Assembly: GCA_040752975.1 (NCBI GenBank)
Contig: JBFMHF010000008.1
Location: 1 to 64,000, forward strand
Length of the DNA: 64,000 nucleotides
Source: JADLDB01 sp040752975
GTDB lineage: Bacteria > Myxococcota > Myxococcia > Myxococcales > Myxococcaceae
Reading direction: 5' to 3'
The notes under the pieces are model-generated. The model did not search any database, had not been told where the DNA came from, and saw nothing but the letters and a program-made list of their open reading frames with translations. Position 1 is the first letter of the stretch. Each line of letters begins with the position of its first letter. Below are positions 33,917 to 41,869 of this stretch, piece by piece. A program made the translations under genes and the position numbers.

Positions 33917-36220
33917 TCAGTCCCGCTGGGCCGGTGTCGGCGCCTTCGCGTCCCTCGGGCCGGGCCGCGGCCTCACCAGCGCGTACTGCGGAGGCCAATA
34001 CAGCGCGTCCACCCCTTCGGCCTGCGCGTGGCGGTGGGTGAGCGACGGGTCGGACAGGTGAGGCCTCGCCAGCGCGCACAGGTCGGCGCGCCCCGCCGCG
34101 ATGATGGTGTTGACGTGGTCCGCCCCCTGAATGCCGCCCACCGCCATCACCGGCATCTTCACCGCGTGGCGCACGGCTTCCGCGAAGGGCACCTGGTACA
34201 TGCGGCCGTACTCGGGCTTCGACGCGGGCACGTTGCCGGCCGACGAGACGTCGATGACGTCACAGCCCCGCTGCTTCAGCGCGTGCGCGAAGGCGATGGT
34301 GTCCTCCAGCGTCTGCCCTTCGGGCTCGAGCCAGTCGGTGGCCGACACGCGTACCGACATCGGCTTGTGCGCGGGCCACACGGCGCGCACGGCCTCGAAC
34401 ACCTCCAGCGGGAAGCGCATGCGCTTCTCCAGCGAGCCGCCCCAGGCGTCGGTGCGCTGGTTGGAGAAAGGACAGAGGAAGCTGGACAGGAGGTAGCCGT
34501 GGGCCGCGTGCAGTTCGATGAGGTCGAAGCCCGCCGCGTCCGCCCGCCTCGCCGCGTCGACGAAGGCCTGCCGCACCCGCGCGAGGTCCTCTTCCGTCAT
34601 CTCCTTCGGGGTGTGCCAGCCGGGCGCGAAGGGCAGCGCCGACGGCCCCAGCGTCTGCCACGGCCGCTCATGCGGCTGCAGCGGCCCGTCGCCTTCCCAC
34701 GGCAACTGGCAGCTCGCCTTCCTCCCGGCGTGCGCCAACTGGATGCCGATGGGCGCCTTCGCGTGGGTGTGCACGAAGTCGACGATGCGCTTCCAGGCCT
34801 GCGTCTGCGCGTCGTTCCACAGGCCGGCGCAGCCGTGCGTGATGCGCCCTTCCACCGAGACGTCCGTCATCTCGGTGAGGACGAGGCCTGCCCCGCCCAC
34901 CGCGCGCGCGCCGAGGTGCACGAGGTGCCAGTCGCCGGGCACGCCGTCCACCGCGGAGTACTGACACATCGGCGACACCACCACCCGGTTCTCCAGGATG
35001 AGGTCGCGCAGCTTGAAGGGGGCGAAGAGGGGCGGCGGGGCGCTGCCGTCGGAGTTCTTCGGCGTCCCGTGGATGTCGGCGAACCAGCGGTCCACCTTCG
35101 CCACCAGGGCGCCGTCGCGCTTGCGCAGGTTGTCCCAGGTGATGCGCTTGCTGCGCGTCATCAGGTTGAAGGTGAACTGCAGCGGCGGCTGGTGGAGGTA
35201 GCGCGCGGCGTTCTCGAACCACTCGAGGCTGGTCTGCGCGGCGCGTTGCAGGCGCAGCACCTCGGGCTTGCGCTCGGCCTCGTACACGTCGAGGGCGCGC
35301 TCCACGTCGAGGCCCACCTGCTGGAAGGCCTTCACCAGGGCCATCGCGTCTTCCATCGCCAGCTTGGTACCGGAGCCGATGGAGTAGTGCGCCGTGTGGA
35401 CGGCGTCGCCCATCAACACCATGTTGCCGCGCCGCCACTTCTCGCACCGGATGGTGGGGAAGGTGCGCCAGATGGACTTGTTGGCGCAGAGCCGGTGCCC
35501 GCCGAGCTCCTTCTCGAAGAGCTTCTCGAGGAAGGCCACCGACTGCTCTTCCGACATCTGGTCGAGGCCCGCCCGCTTCCACACCTCCTCGCGGCACTCG
35601 ACGATGAAGGTGGACAGCGCGCCCGACGGCTGCATCGGCGTCTTCGTGAAGGGGTAGGCGTGCACCTGGAAGAGGCCGTGGGGCGTGTCCTTGAAGAGGA
35701 AGGTGAAGGCCGTCAGCGGCCTGGTGGTGCCCAGCCAGATGAACTTGCACTTGCGCCAGTCGAAGGACGGCCTGAAGTCGCTCTGGTAGCGGGTGCGAAT
35801 GGCGCTGTTCACTCCGTCGCAGGCGATGACCAGGTCCGCCCTGGGGAGTGGCTCCGCGGGGAGCTCCTTCAGGAACTCCATCTTCACGCCCAGGTCGCCG
35901 CAGCGGTTCTGCAGCACCATCAAGAGGTCCTTCCGGGACAGGCCGCAGAAGCCGTGCCCGGTGGACACCGTCTTCTCGTCGCCCAGGTACGTCTCGATGT
36001 CGTCCCAGTAGGCGAAGCGCTTCTCGATTTCGACGTAGCTCTCGTCATCGGCCTCAGCGAGGTTGCCCAGCGTCTCGCGGCTGAAGACGACGCCCCAGCC
36101 GAAGGTGTCGTCCGGGCGGTTCCGCTCGAAGACCTCGATGTCCACGTCCGGGAAGGCCTTCTTCATGAGAATGCCGAAGTACAGGCCCGCGGGTCCGCCG
36201 CCGATGCAGACGATGCGCAT
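33917..36220 (-). CDS. Fused FAD monooxygenase / old-yellow-enzyme, like anthraniloyl- or salicylyl-CoA hydroxylase
   Basis: This 767-residue protein joins a single-component FAD monooxygenase (about 1-385; GGGPAGLYF at 7-15 and GDAVHTAHYSIGSGTKLAMEDA around the second FAD motif) to an NADH:flavin oxidoreductase/old-yellow-enzyme domain (about 395-750; SPMCQYSA, HAGRK, LHAAHGYLLSSFL). The same fusion is known in 2-aminobenzoyl-CoA monooxygenase/reductase and in salicylyl-CoA 5-hydroxylases, which attack CoA-activated aromatic acids. No CoA ligase or other aromatic-pathway gene is next to it. The ATG starts at the Rossmann strand (MRIVCIGGGPAG). On the minus strand TATACC, 7 bases upstream, could be a -10 box. 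Exact substrate is not determined. Confidence 0.88.
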   Translation of the reverse strand: MRIVCIGGGPAGLYFGILMKKAFPDVDIEVFERNRPDDTFGWGVVFSRETLGNLAEADDESYVEIEKRFAYWDDIETYLGDEKTVSTGHGFCGLSRKDLLMVLQNRCGDLGVKMEFLKELPAEPLPRADLVIACDGVNSAIRTRYQSDFRPSFDWRKCKFIWLGTTRPLTAFTFLFKDTPHGLFQVHAYPFTKTPMQPSGALSTFIVECREEVWKRAGLDQMSEEQSVAFLEKLFEKELGGHRLCANKSIWRTFPTIRCEKWRRGNMVLMGDAVHTAHYSIGSGTKLAMEDAMALVKAFQQVGLDVERALDVYEAERKPEVLRLQRAAQTSLEWFENAARYLHQPPLQFTFNLMTRSKRITWDNLRKRDGALVAKVDRWFADIHGTPKNSDGSAPPPLFAPFKLRDLILENRVVVSPMCQYSAVDGVPGDWHLVHLGARAVGGAGLVLTEMTDVSVEGRITHGCAGLWNDAQTQAWKRIVDFVHTHAKAPIGIQLAHAGRKASCQLPWEGDGPLQPHERPWQTLGPSALPFAPGWHTPKEMTEEDLARVRQAFVDAARRADAAGFDLIELHAAHGYLLSSFLCPFSNQRTDAWGGSLEKRMRFPLEVFEAVRAVWPAHKPMSVRVSATDWLEPEGQTLEDTIAFAHALKQRGCDVIDVSSAGNVPASKPEYGRMYQVPFAEAVRHAVKMPVMAVGGIQGADHVNTIIAAGRADLCALARPHLSDPSLTHRHAQAEGVDALYWPPQYALVRPRPGPRDAKAPTPAQRD

Positions 36221-36261
36221 GGTCGCGGGTATAGCGTGAAGTGGCGGAGGGGACTCTCACC

Positions 36262-36345
36262 GTGCGCATCTTCGTCACCGGGGGCGCGGGCTTCATCGGC
36301 GGCCAGGGCGGCGAGGCGTACTTCGTGGCGGACGGACTCGCGCCG
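36262..36345 (+). pseudogene. Remnant of an NAD-dependent epimerase/3-beta-HSD-like gene
   Basis: The frame opens with VRIFVTGGAGFIGG, the classic Rossmann start of NAD-dependent epimerases. It then jumps directly to GGEAYFVADG, a segment that lies some 200 residues later in such proteins. The frame then runs into the end of the M20 peptidase gene on the other strand. This is best read as a gene reduced by a large internal deletion, with the remaining C-terminus lost. It has a plausible GGAGGGG ribosome site but is too short to fold. Confidence 0.6.
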
Positions 36346-36350
36346 TTGCG

Positions 36351-37787
36351 TCAGGGCGCGGCGGCGACGTCCACCACGGCCTTGTAGAGAATCTTCACCC
36401 CGCGCTCGAGGTTCTCCACCGACACGCGCTCGTCCTTCCCGTGCACGGTGTTGACCTCGTCCAGCGTCACCTCGAAGGGCGCGAAGCCGTAGGCGCGGGT
36501 GCCCTTCTTCCGCGCGAGGATGGAGTCGGTGTAGCCCGGGGACACGGTGGGCCCGGCGATGGCGTCGTTCCGGCCGGCGACGGCGTGGCGGGCCAGAGCG
36601 TCGAAGAAGGGGTCGTCCCAGTCGGAGGCCTCGGCGACGAAGCCGTGGGAGAGCTCGAAGCTGATGCCGGGGACGTCGGCCACCAGCGCCTCCAGTTCCT
36701 CCATCAACGCCTGCACGGTGGTGCCCGGCAACACCCGGCAGTCCAGAATGGCGCTCACCTGCGAGGGCACCACGTTGGGCGCGCTGCCCTTCCCCTCGAA
36801 GCCCGTCACCTGGCAGGTGTCGGTCACCATCGCGCGGGTGGTGGGCTTCTCGAGCAGCTTCTTCACCGCGAAGGAGTCCACCAGCGACGGTCGCTGCAAG
36901 ACGAAGCCGGTGAAGCCTCCGCGGTGTTCTCCGGAGCGACGCAGGAGCTCGTAGATGGCAGGGTGCAGCCGGGGCTTCGGTTCCCGGTTGACGACGCGCT
37001 CCAGGGCCCGGGCCAGCCGCGTGGGGGCGCGCTCCTCCCGGGGCGTGCTGCCGTGCCCCGCGTCACCGGCGGCCTTCATCGTCACCCAGACTGCGCCCTT
37101 CTCCGCCACCGAGATGGCGAAGGCCGTCTGCCCGGGCGCCAGCGCGTCCTTCACGCCGAGCGCGCCTTCGTTGATGAGGTGCGCGCAGTCGATGTCCTTC
37201 CACAGCGTGTCGACGAGGAGCCGCATGCCGCCCTCCCCCACCTCCTCGTCGGCCACGGCCAGCAGCAGCACGTCGCGGGTGAGGGGCACGGCGCGGCGCT
37301 TGAGGAGGAGAAACGTCTCCACCTCCACCGCGCCCAGGCCTTTGGTGTCCAGCGCGCCACGGCCCCACACCACGCCGTCGACGATGGCGCCGGACAGCGG
37401 CTGCTTGTCCTTCGGCCACGCGTCCGCCTCGGCGGGCACCACGTCGATGTGCGAGAGGAGGCAGAGCGGCTTCTCGCCGGACGGCTTCGTGGCCGGCAGC
37501 CGCGCGACGAGGCTGCCGCGCCCGGGGGCGAACTCGTGAATGGCCGACTCGACGCCGTCCTTCGCCAGGTGCGCCTTCAGGAACTCCGCGCCCAGCGTCT
37601 CGTTGCCGGGCGGGTTGACGGTGTCCACCCGGAGGTACGCGGACAGCAACTGCGCCGTCTCGTCGCCCACCGCCTTCCAGTCGACGCCCTCGGAGTACTT
37701 CTCGAGGCCGGGCGGCGCCGGGTGCAGCGGGCGGGGCGTGGTGGCGCACGCGCTGAGGGCCAGGAGACTCACACCGAGAAAGCGCAT
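36351..37787 (-). CDS. Lipoprotein M20-family metallopeptidase
   Basis: The 478-residue product has a signal and a lipobox (ALSAC, Cys 14). It shows the M20 pattern of two-zinc carboxypeptidases: SHIDVVPA (metal His and Asp), WGRGALDTKG (bridging Asp), ADEEVGEGG (catalytic and metal Glu) and a late THHG-like segment NTVHGKDE. The dimerisation or lid domain lies between. It should act outside the inner membrane on peptides or acyl amino acids. It is preceded by over 700 bases of sequence without genes. Substrate specificity is unknown. Confidence 0.87.
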   Translation of the reverse strand: MRFLGVSLLALSACATTPRPLHPAPPGLEKYSEGVDWKAVGDETAQLLSAYLRVDTVNPPGNETLGAEFLKAHLAKDGVESAIHEFAPGRGSLVARLPATKPSGEKPLCLLSHIDVVPAEADAWPKDKQPLSGAIVDGVVWGRGALDTKGLGAVEVETFLLLKRRAVPLTRDVLLLAVADEEVGEGGMRLLVDTLWKDIDCAHLINEGALGVKDALAPGQTAFAISVAEKGAVWVTMKAAGDAGHGSTPREERAPTRLARALERVVNREPKPRLHPAIYELLRRSGEHRGGFTGFVLQRPSLVDSFAVKKLLEKPTTRAMVTDTCQVTGFEGKGSAPNVVPSQVSAILDCRVLPGTTVQALMEELEALVADVPGISFELSHGFVAEASDWDDPFFDALARHAVAGRNDAIAGPTVSPGYTDSILARKKGTRAYGFAPFEVTLDEVNTVHGKDERVSVENLERGVKILYKAVVDVAAAP

Positions 37788-38518
37788 GGATGCGCCTTAG
37801 CTGCTCTGCGGCACCATCGCCACCGGACCGCACGTGCGCCGAAGGACACGAAGTCGGGGTGGGGCGTGGGGCCAGGTCGCGTGAGCGGCCGTGCGCGTCG
37901 CCAGCAGCCTCGGCCGCGCGGCAGGACACGAACGGGCTTCAGGCCGTGTGGCGGATCAGCCCACTCGACGTCACGACCACCTGGAGGCCGCGGTTGATCT
38001 TCGTTGATCTGGCGCGGCCTCTCCGAACGGCGTGGAGCGGGTGGGGGGGGGCCGGTCCCCTCTGCATTACTCTCACCACTTTGAAAATCACGGCCTCCTT
38101 CCGCGAGGTTCCGGCAAGCGCACTTCTCGGCCTCGTTCAGCAATCCCGCGGAATCAGCGCTCGGCTTTCCAAACTGGTGAGAGTAGTGCGGAGGGGCTCA
38201 CGCCTAAGCGCTTGCCTCGCCGCCTGGTTCGGATCACCGTCAGCCCTTGGCGGTGCCAGCCGCGATCGTTCCTGATCAGACTCCTCCGCAACCGCATCCG
38301 CCGGGCCGAGAAGCTGTCCGCGTGCGCAGCGCGGGTCGCCCCCGCCGGAACCCGTCCCCTCGAGGCCTGCAAGTGCGGTCGCGTCAGCGGCGCGAGGCCT
38401 TGACCACTGCGGAGCACCAGCGCGTCATCAGCCCTCCCGGCGGGTGACTCTAGGCCACCGGCGTAGCAACGAGACACTGATCAACGGCTCGCCGAAGTTG
38501 ACGAAAGCCAACATCACG
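37788..38518. other. 730-base non-coding region containing an inverted-repeat element
   Basis: No frame here has convincing codon bias. The upstream part should hold the promoter of the M20 peptidase gene. The region is conspicuous for a 140-bp element with long inverted arms (separate entry) and for several short runs of G. I looked for tRNA-like cloverleaf pieces near GGTTCGGATC at about 38,227 and could not complete a T-arm. No RNA gene is called. Confidence 0.45.
38057..38196. repeat. 140-bp element with 31-bp imperfect inverted arms
   Basis: The left arm starts CCCCTCTGCATTACTCTCAC and the right arm, read on the other strand, starts CCCCTCCGCACTACTCTCAC. Over 31 bases the arms agree at all but about five positions; they are separated by 78 bases. 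Such an arrangement could be a miniature inverted-repeat transposable element, the ends of a lost mobile element, or a long stem-loop RNA. The inner part has no coding potential. Confidence 0.6.
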
Positions 38519-39784
38519 TCAGGGTCCCGCGTCTCGCGTGGAGCCCACGGACTTCTTGAGCAGCTCGAGGCCCTGCTTCCCCATGTCCTTGCCCTTCTCC
38601 AGCGCGTTGGCTGGCGAGGCGTTGGCGAGTCCCCGGCGCGTGCGTTCCAGCCACGTGAGAGGCGCGGCCACTTGCTTGCCGGCCTCCTCGCCCAAGAGCA
38701 GCACGAGGAGGTGTTCGACGCCGCCGGCGCGGCTGAGCAACGCCTGCGCGAGGATGAAGGTGGCCCGCGTCTGGAGGAAGAGGGGAATGCCCTTCTCCTG
38801 GGTGCGCATCGTCTCCGCGGCCTCCCGGAGCTCCTTGCGCGTGGCCTCGTCGAGGTGGGGACTCGCCGCCAGCTTGTCCAACTCGGCGGCCGACTCGGCG
38901 TAGCGGCCGCGCCGCGCGTGCACCAGCGCCCAACCCCACTGCGTCAATTCGTTGTCGATGCCCAGGGCCTTCAGCTCGGCCAGGCCCTTCTCCAGGTCCT
39001 CGGTGGAGGCCTCGTCACGCTCGAGGCCCATGCGATTCCACGCACGCACGAAGTAGCCGGCGGCGCGCAGGCCGTGCATCGTCTGGGAAGCGTCGGCGTG
39101 CGCGGTGGCCCAGCCTCCGAAGTCTGCGGGCGTCGTCGCTTCCATCGCGGTGACGTAGGCGTTGAGCTCCTCCTCGGCGGCGTAGTGGTACTCGGCGGCG
39201 CAGAAGGCGGCGCCCCTTAGCAACTGCGCGGCCCACCTCGCCTCCTCCGGCCAGCCCGGCTGGGGTGTGGCGCGCGCCAACTCGTAGAAGACGTATTCGG
39301 TGCTCCCGGGAATCCTGTTCCCCTTGTCCGCCGCGTCGACGAGGAACCAGAAGCCCGCGAGGCCCAGGTGCTCGAGCTGCGCGTCCCACGGAGGCGGCAT
39401 GGGCGTGTCCAGCAGCACCTCGGCCAGCGGCTTGAACTCGTCTTCGTCGCGGGACTTCATCGTCTCGCGCGCGTCGTAGAGGGCCTTGAGCAGCCGCGCG
39501 TAGGTGGCGGCCTCGTGCAGCACCTCCTCGGGCGTCGCTGGCTTCGCGGGCAGGGCCTGCGTCTCGGCCAGCACCTGCCACAGCGCGTCCACCGCGGCCG
39601 GGCGCCGGGGGTCGCCCTTCGCGCGAATGCTGATTTTCACCAGGCGATACGGCAGCAGCGTCAAGGAGGACTTGAGGCGCTCCTCCATCTTCTCTCGCTC
39701 GCGCGCGGCCTTCTTCGCGTCGGACTCGCGGCACGCGCACGACGAGAGGGCCAGCGCGAGGAGACACCCCAGGGCACGCGCCAT
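38519..39784 (-). CDS. Lipoprotein of unknown function with helical repeats
   Basis: The 421-residue product has a signal peptide and lipobox ending ALSSC (about 16), followed by Cys-Ala-Cys, a charged helical segment (KKAAREREKMEERL) and a long helical body. It looks TPR-like near its C-terminus (QWGWALVHARRGRYAESAAEL, LQTRATFILAQALL). The ATG start overlaps the methyltransferase stop by one base (TGATG) and has GGAGG five bases upstream, better placed than the GTG one codon earlier. It is the last gene of a three-gene minus-strand operon after the DUF2378 and methyltransferase genes. Function unknown. Confidence 0.75.
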   Translation of the reverse strand: MARALGCLLALALSSCACRESDAKKAAREREKMEERLKSSLTLLPYRLVKISIRAKGDPRRPAAVDALWQVLAETQALPAKPATPEEVLHEAATYARLLKALYDARETMKSRDEDEFKPLAEVLLDTPMPPPWDAQLEHLGLAGFWFLVDAADKGNRIPGSTEYVFYELARATPQPGWPEEARWAAQLLRGAAFCAAEYHYAAEEELNAYVTAMEATTPADFGGWATAHADASQTMHGLRAAGYFVRAWNRMGLERDEASTEDLEKGLAELKALGIDNELTQWGWALVHARRGRYAESAAELDKLAASPHLDEATRKELREAAETMRTQEKGIPLFLQTRATFILAQALLSRAGGVEHLLVLLLGEEAGKQVAAPLTWLERTRRGLANASPANALEKGKDMGKQGLELLKKSVGSTRDAGP

Positions 39785-40383
39785 CACTTCCTCCGGAAGA
39801 CGAACTCCAGCTCGAAGCCGGCGCGGTCGGAGAAGGAGTCCGGCGCGCGCCGCATTCGTTCGACGGTGAAGCGCGCCTCGAAGCGCCTGCGCACCTCTTC
39901 CTCCGAGGTGTCGAAGGGTGGGCCGCCGGGCCTGCCGTGCGCGTAGAAGAGGCCGAAGATGATGCCGCCGGGCTTGAGGACCGCGTGCACCACCTCGACG
40001 TACTCGTCACGGCGCGCGGGGTCGATGGCGCAGAAGCAGGTATGCTCCAACACGGCGTCGAAGGTGAGGGCGTGCGTCGTGCCCAGGGTGAAGACGTCCT
40101 GCCTGAGCGTCTCCACGTCGAGGGCACGGTGCTGGGCGGCGACGCGGGTGGCCTCGATGGCGGACGCGGCGAAGTCGATGGCGGTGGACTCGAAGCCGCG
40201 CGCGGCCACCTCCAGCGCCTCGTGCCCTCGGCCCGCGCCCAGCACCGCCACGTGCGCGTGCGGCGGCAAGAGGCCTTCTCCCAGCATGCGCGCGACGGGC
40301 GGGGCGCAGCGCCCCTTCTCCCAGCCCGTCTGCGCCGAGAGGTAGTGCGCTTCCCAGAAGCCAGAGTCCGAGACGTTCGACAT
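39784..40383 (-). CDS. Class I SAM-dependent methyltransferase, thiol/thiopurine type
   Basis: The 199-residue protein resembles thiopurine- and thiol-methyltransferases. It has an N-terminal FWEAHYLSAQTGWEKG, a glycine-rich SAM-binding motif VAVLGAGRGHEALEVA (46-61), an acidic ribose contact in TAIDFAASAIE and a post-I motif VLEHTCFCAI, followed by the long LKPGGIIFGLFY strand. The start ATG is six bases after the DUF2378 stop. It likely methylates a small sulfur- or halide-type acceptor; the exact acceptor cannot be inferred. Confidence 0.85.
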   Translation of the reverse strand: MSNVSDSGFWEAHYLSAQTGWEKGRCAPPVARMLGEGLLPPHAHVAVLGAGRGHEALEVAARGFESTAIDFAASAIEATRVAAQHRALDVETLRQDVFTLGTTHALTFDAVLEHTCFCAIDPARRDEYVEVVHAVLKPGGIIFGLFYAHGRPGGPPFDTSEEEVRRRFEARFTVERMRRAPDSFSDRAGFELEFVFRRK

Positions 40384-40389
40384 GAGGTG

Positions 40390-40977
40390 TCAGCTCCAGG
40401 TGATGCGGAAGAGGCCGCCGGGTCGGTCGGCGGCCACCTCGAGGACGTCCACCGTGCCTGCGACGCCCAGCAGGGCCAACGTCTCTTCGAGTACGCCGTG
40501 CCGGTAGTGGACGATGACGTCGTTGGCGCCCGGGCGCACGCGCGGGAGGAATTCGCTGCCGACGGTGGCGCGCAGGTGCACTTCCTTCGGCCCGATGTCC
40601 AGCGCCTCCGCCTCGATGTAGTTGGCGGCGGTGCGGAAGTTGCGGCCCATGCGCAGGAGCGTGCGCTTCACGCCAATCAACTTCGCGGTGGCGAGGGTGG
40701 CGAAGCCGATGGCCGTCTGCACGTAGCCCTTCATGAAGTCCCGGCCCAGTTGGCGGTGGCGCTCCGCCTCGGGCAAGTCGGGGAAGAAGGCGCGCGACAT
40801 GACCCGCGCGGCCTCGAGCCAGGTGTCCAGCGCATACGCGGCCTGAATGGACTCGAAGTCCATGCCCAGCGCCTTCAGCTCGGCCTTGAGCTCCGGGGTG
40901 AAGCGTTTGCCGAAGGCCTTGCGCGTGGCCTCCACGGCGGTGGCGAACACCACGGGCTCGGGAGACGCGGTGGACAC
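40390..40977 (-). CDS. DUF2378 (TIGR02265)-type protein, a myxobacterial family
   Basis: The 195-residue protein follows the pattern of the DUF2378 family, which is amplified in Myxococcus and relatives. It contains VVFATAVEATRKAF near the start, LTPELKAELKALGMD, a central LGRDFMKGYVQTAIG, the RNFRTAANYIEAEAL segment and a C-terminal beta strand set ending LFRITWS. Length is usual for the family. The GTG start gives VSTASPEPVVFA; longer in-frame starts lie in poorly biased sequence. It heads the operon with the methyltransferase and a lipoprotein. The molecular function of the family is not known. Confidence 0.82.
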   Translation of the reverse strand: MSTASPEPVVFATAVEATRKAFGKRFTPELKAELKALGMDFESIQAAYALDTWLEAARVMSRAFFPDLPEAERHRQLGRDFMKGYVQTAIGFATLATAKLIGVKRTLLRMGRNFRTAANYIEAEALDIGPKEVHLRATVGSEFLPRVRPGANDVIVHYRHGVLEETLALLGVAGTVDVLEVAADRPGGLFRITWS

Positions 40978-41388
40978 GGGCGGACGGAGTGTAGCCGGAA
41001 GCGGCCCGTCATTCCGGCTGTCTCGCGGCGCTACGCCACCCGCAAGCGCCGCTGCACGGCCTGCTGAATCTCCTCGGGCCACGTCTCCGGCGCCTCGGCC
41101 GAGAAGGGTGCGCACCGCCGCGCCGCGTGGCGACAGGACTTCTCCGGCCGTCACGTCGAGGAGGCCCGCTCTCCCCGAGCGACCTGTTCGCCCGCGCGTT
41201 GGCGACGGGCTGGGACGGCTTCACCGCAAGTCGCGGGGCAGTCCCCAACCGCTTGACGGATGGGGGCAGCGAAGCGGCGGTTGAGCAGCGCCAGCGCGCG
41301 TTGTGCAGTCCGCTGCACAGGCTGCGCTGGAAGTCTTTCCCGTGAGGCGTAAGGTGACTGACCGGACACTCAACACGAAGGAGGCCCC
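40978..41388. other. 411-base gap between divergent genes
   Basis: Between the DUF2378 gene (minus) and the PEBP gene (plus). It must hold their promoters; TACACT at about 40,988 on the minus strand is a candidate -10 box. A short minus-strand reading frame with the peptide APETWPEEIQQAVQRRL could be the tail of a lost gene, but codon bias is mixed and nothing upstream supports it. No RNA gene seen. Confidence 0.35.
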
Positions 41389-41859
41389 ATGTCGCTCGTC
41401 CTCTCGTCGTCCGACTTCACCGATGGTCAGCCGATGCCGAAGGAGCTCACCTGCGAGGGAAGAGACACGTCGCCCGCGCTGGCGTGGAAGGGCGTGCCCG
41501 CGGGCACGAAGTCGCTGGCCCTCATCGTCGACGACCCGGACGCGCCGGATCCAAAGGCCCCGAAGATGGTGTGGGTGCACTGGGTCCTCTACAACCTGCC
41601 GCCGTCGACGACGGGCCTGGCGAAGGGCGTGAAGGCGCTGCCCGACGGCACGCGCGAAGGCACCAATGACTGGAAGCGCACGGGCTATGGCGGCCCCTGC
41701 CCGCCCATCGGCCGGCACCGCTACTTCCACACCCTCTACGCGCTGGACACGGTGCTGCCGGACTTGAAGCAGCCCACGAAGGCGAAGCTGCTCGAGGCGA
41801 TGGAGGGACACGTGCTGGCGAAGGCGGTGCTGATGGGCACGTACCAGAAGGGCGCCTGA
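41389..41859 (+). CDS. PEBP-family protein (YbhB/YbcL type)
   Basis: The 156-residue protein belongs to the phosphatidylethanolamine-binding / Raf kinase inhibitor-like family. It has the anion-pocket motif DDPDAPDP (48-55), the WVHWVLYNLPP strand, GPCPPIGRHRYFHTLYALD near the C-terminal half and the bacterial length. AAGGAGG is four bases before the ATG. The AspT-like transporter gene starts ten bases after its stop, suggesting co-transcription. The role in bacteria is not clear. Confidence 0.88.
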   Translation: MSLVLSSSDFTDGQPMPKELTCEGRDTSPALAWKGVPAGTKSLALIVDDPDAPDPKAPKMVWVHWVLYNLPPSTTGLAKGVKALPDGTREGTNDWKRTGYGGPCPPIGRHRYFHTLYALDTVLPDLKQPTKAKLLEAMEGHVLAKAVLMGTYQKGA

Positions 41860-41869
41860 AGGGGCGGCC

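Noticed and set aside
36262..36387. A functional short NAD-binding protein
   Set aside because: It lacks the rest of the Rossmann fold and active-site Tyr-Lys and runs into the opposite gene; treated as a remnant.
38185..38250. tRNA-like end next to the inverted-repeat element (GGTTCGGATC looks like a T-loop)
   Set aside because: No complementary T-stem, anticodon arm or acceptor stem could be paired around it.
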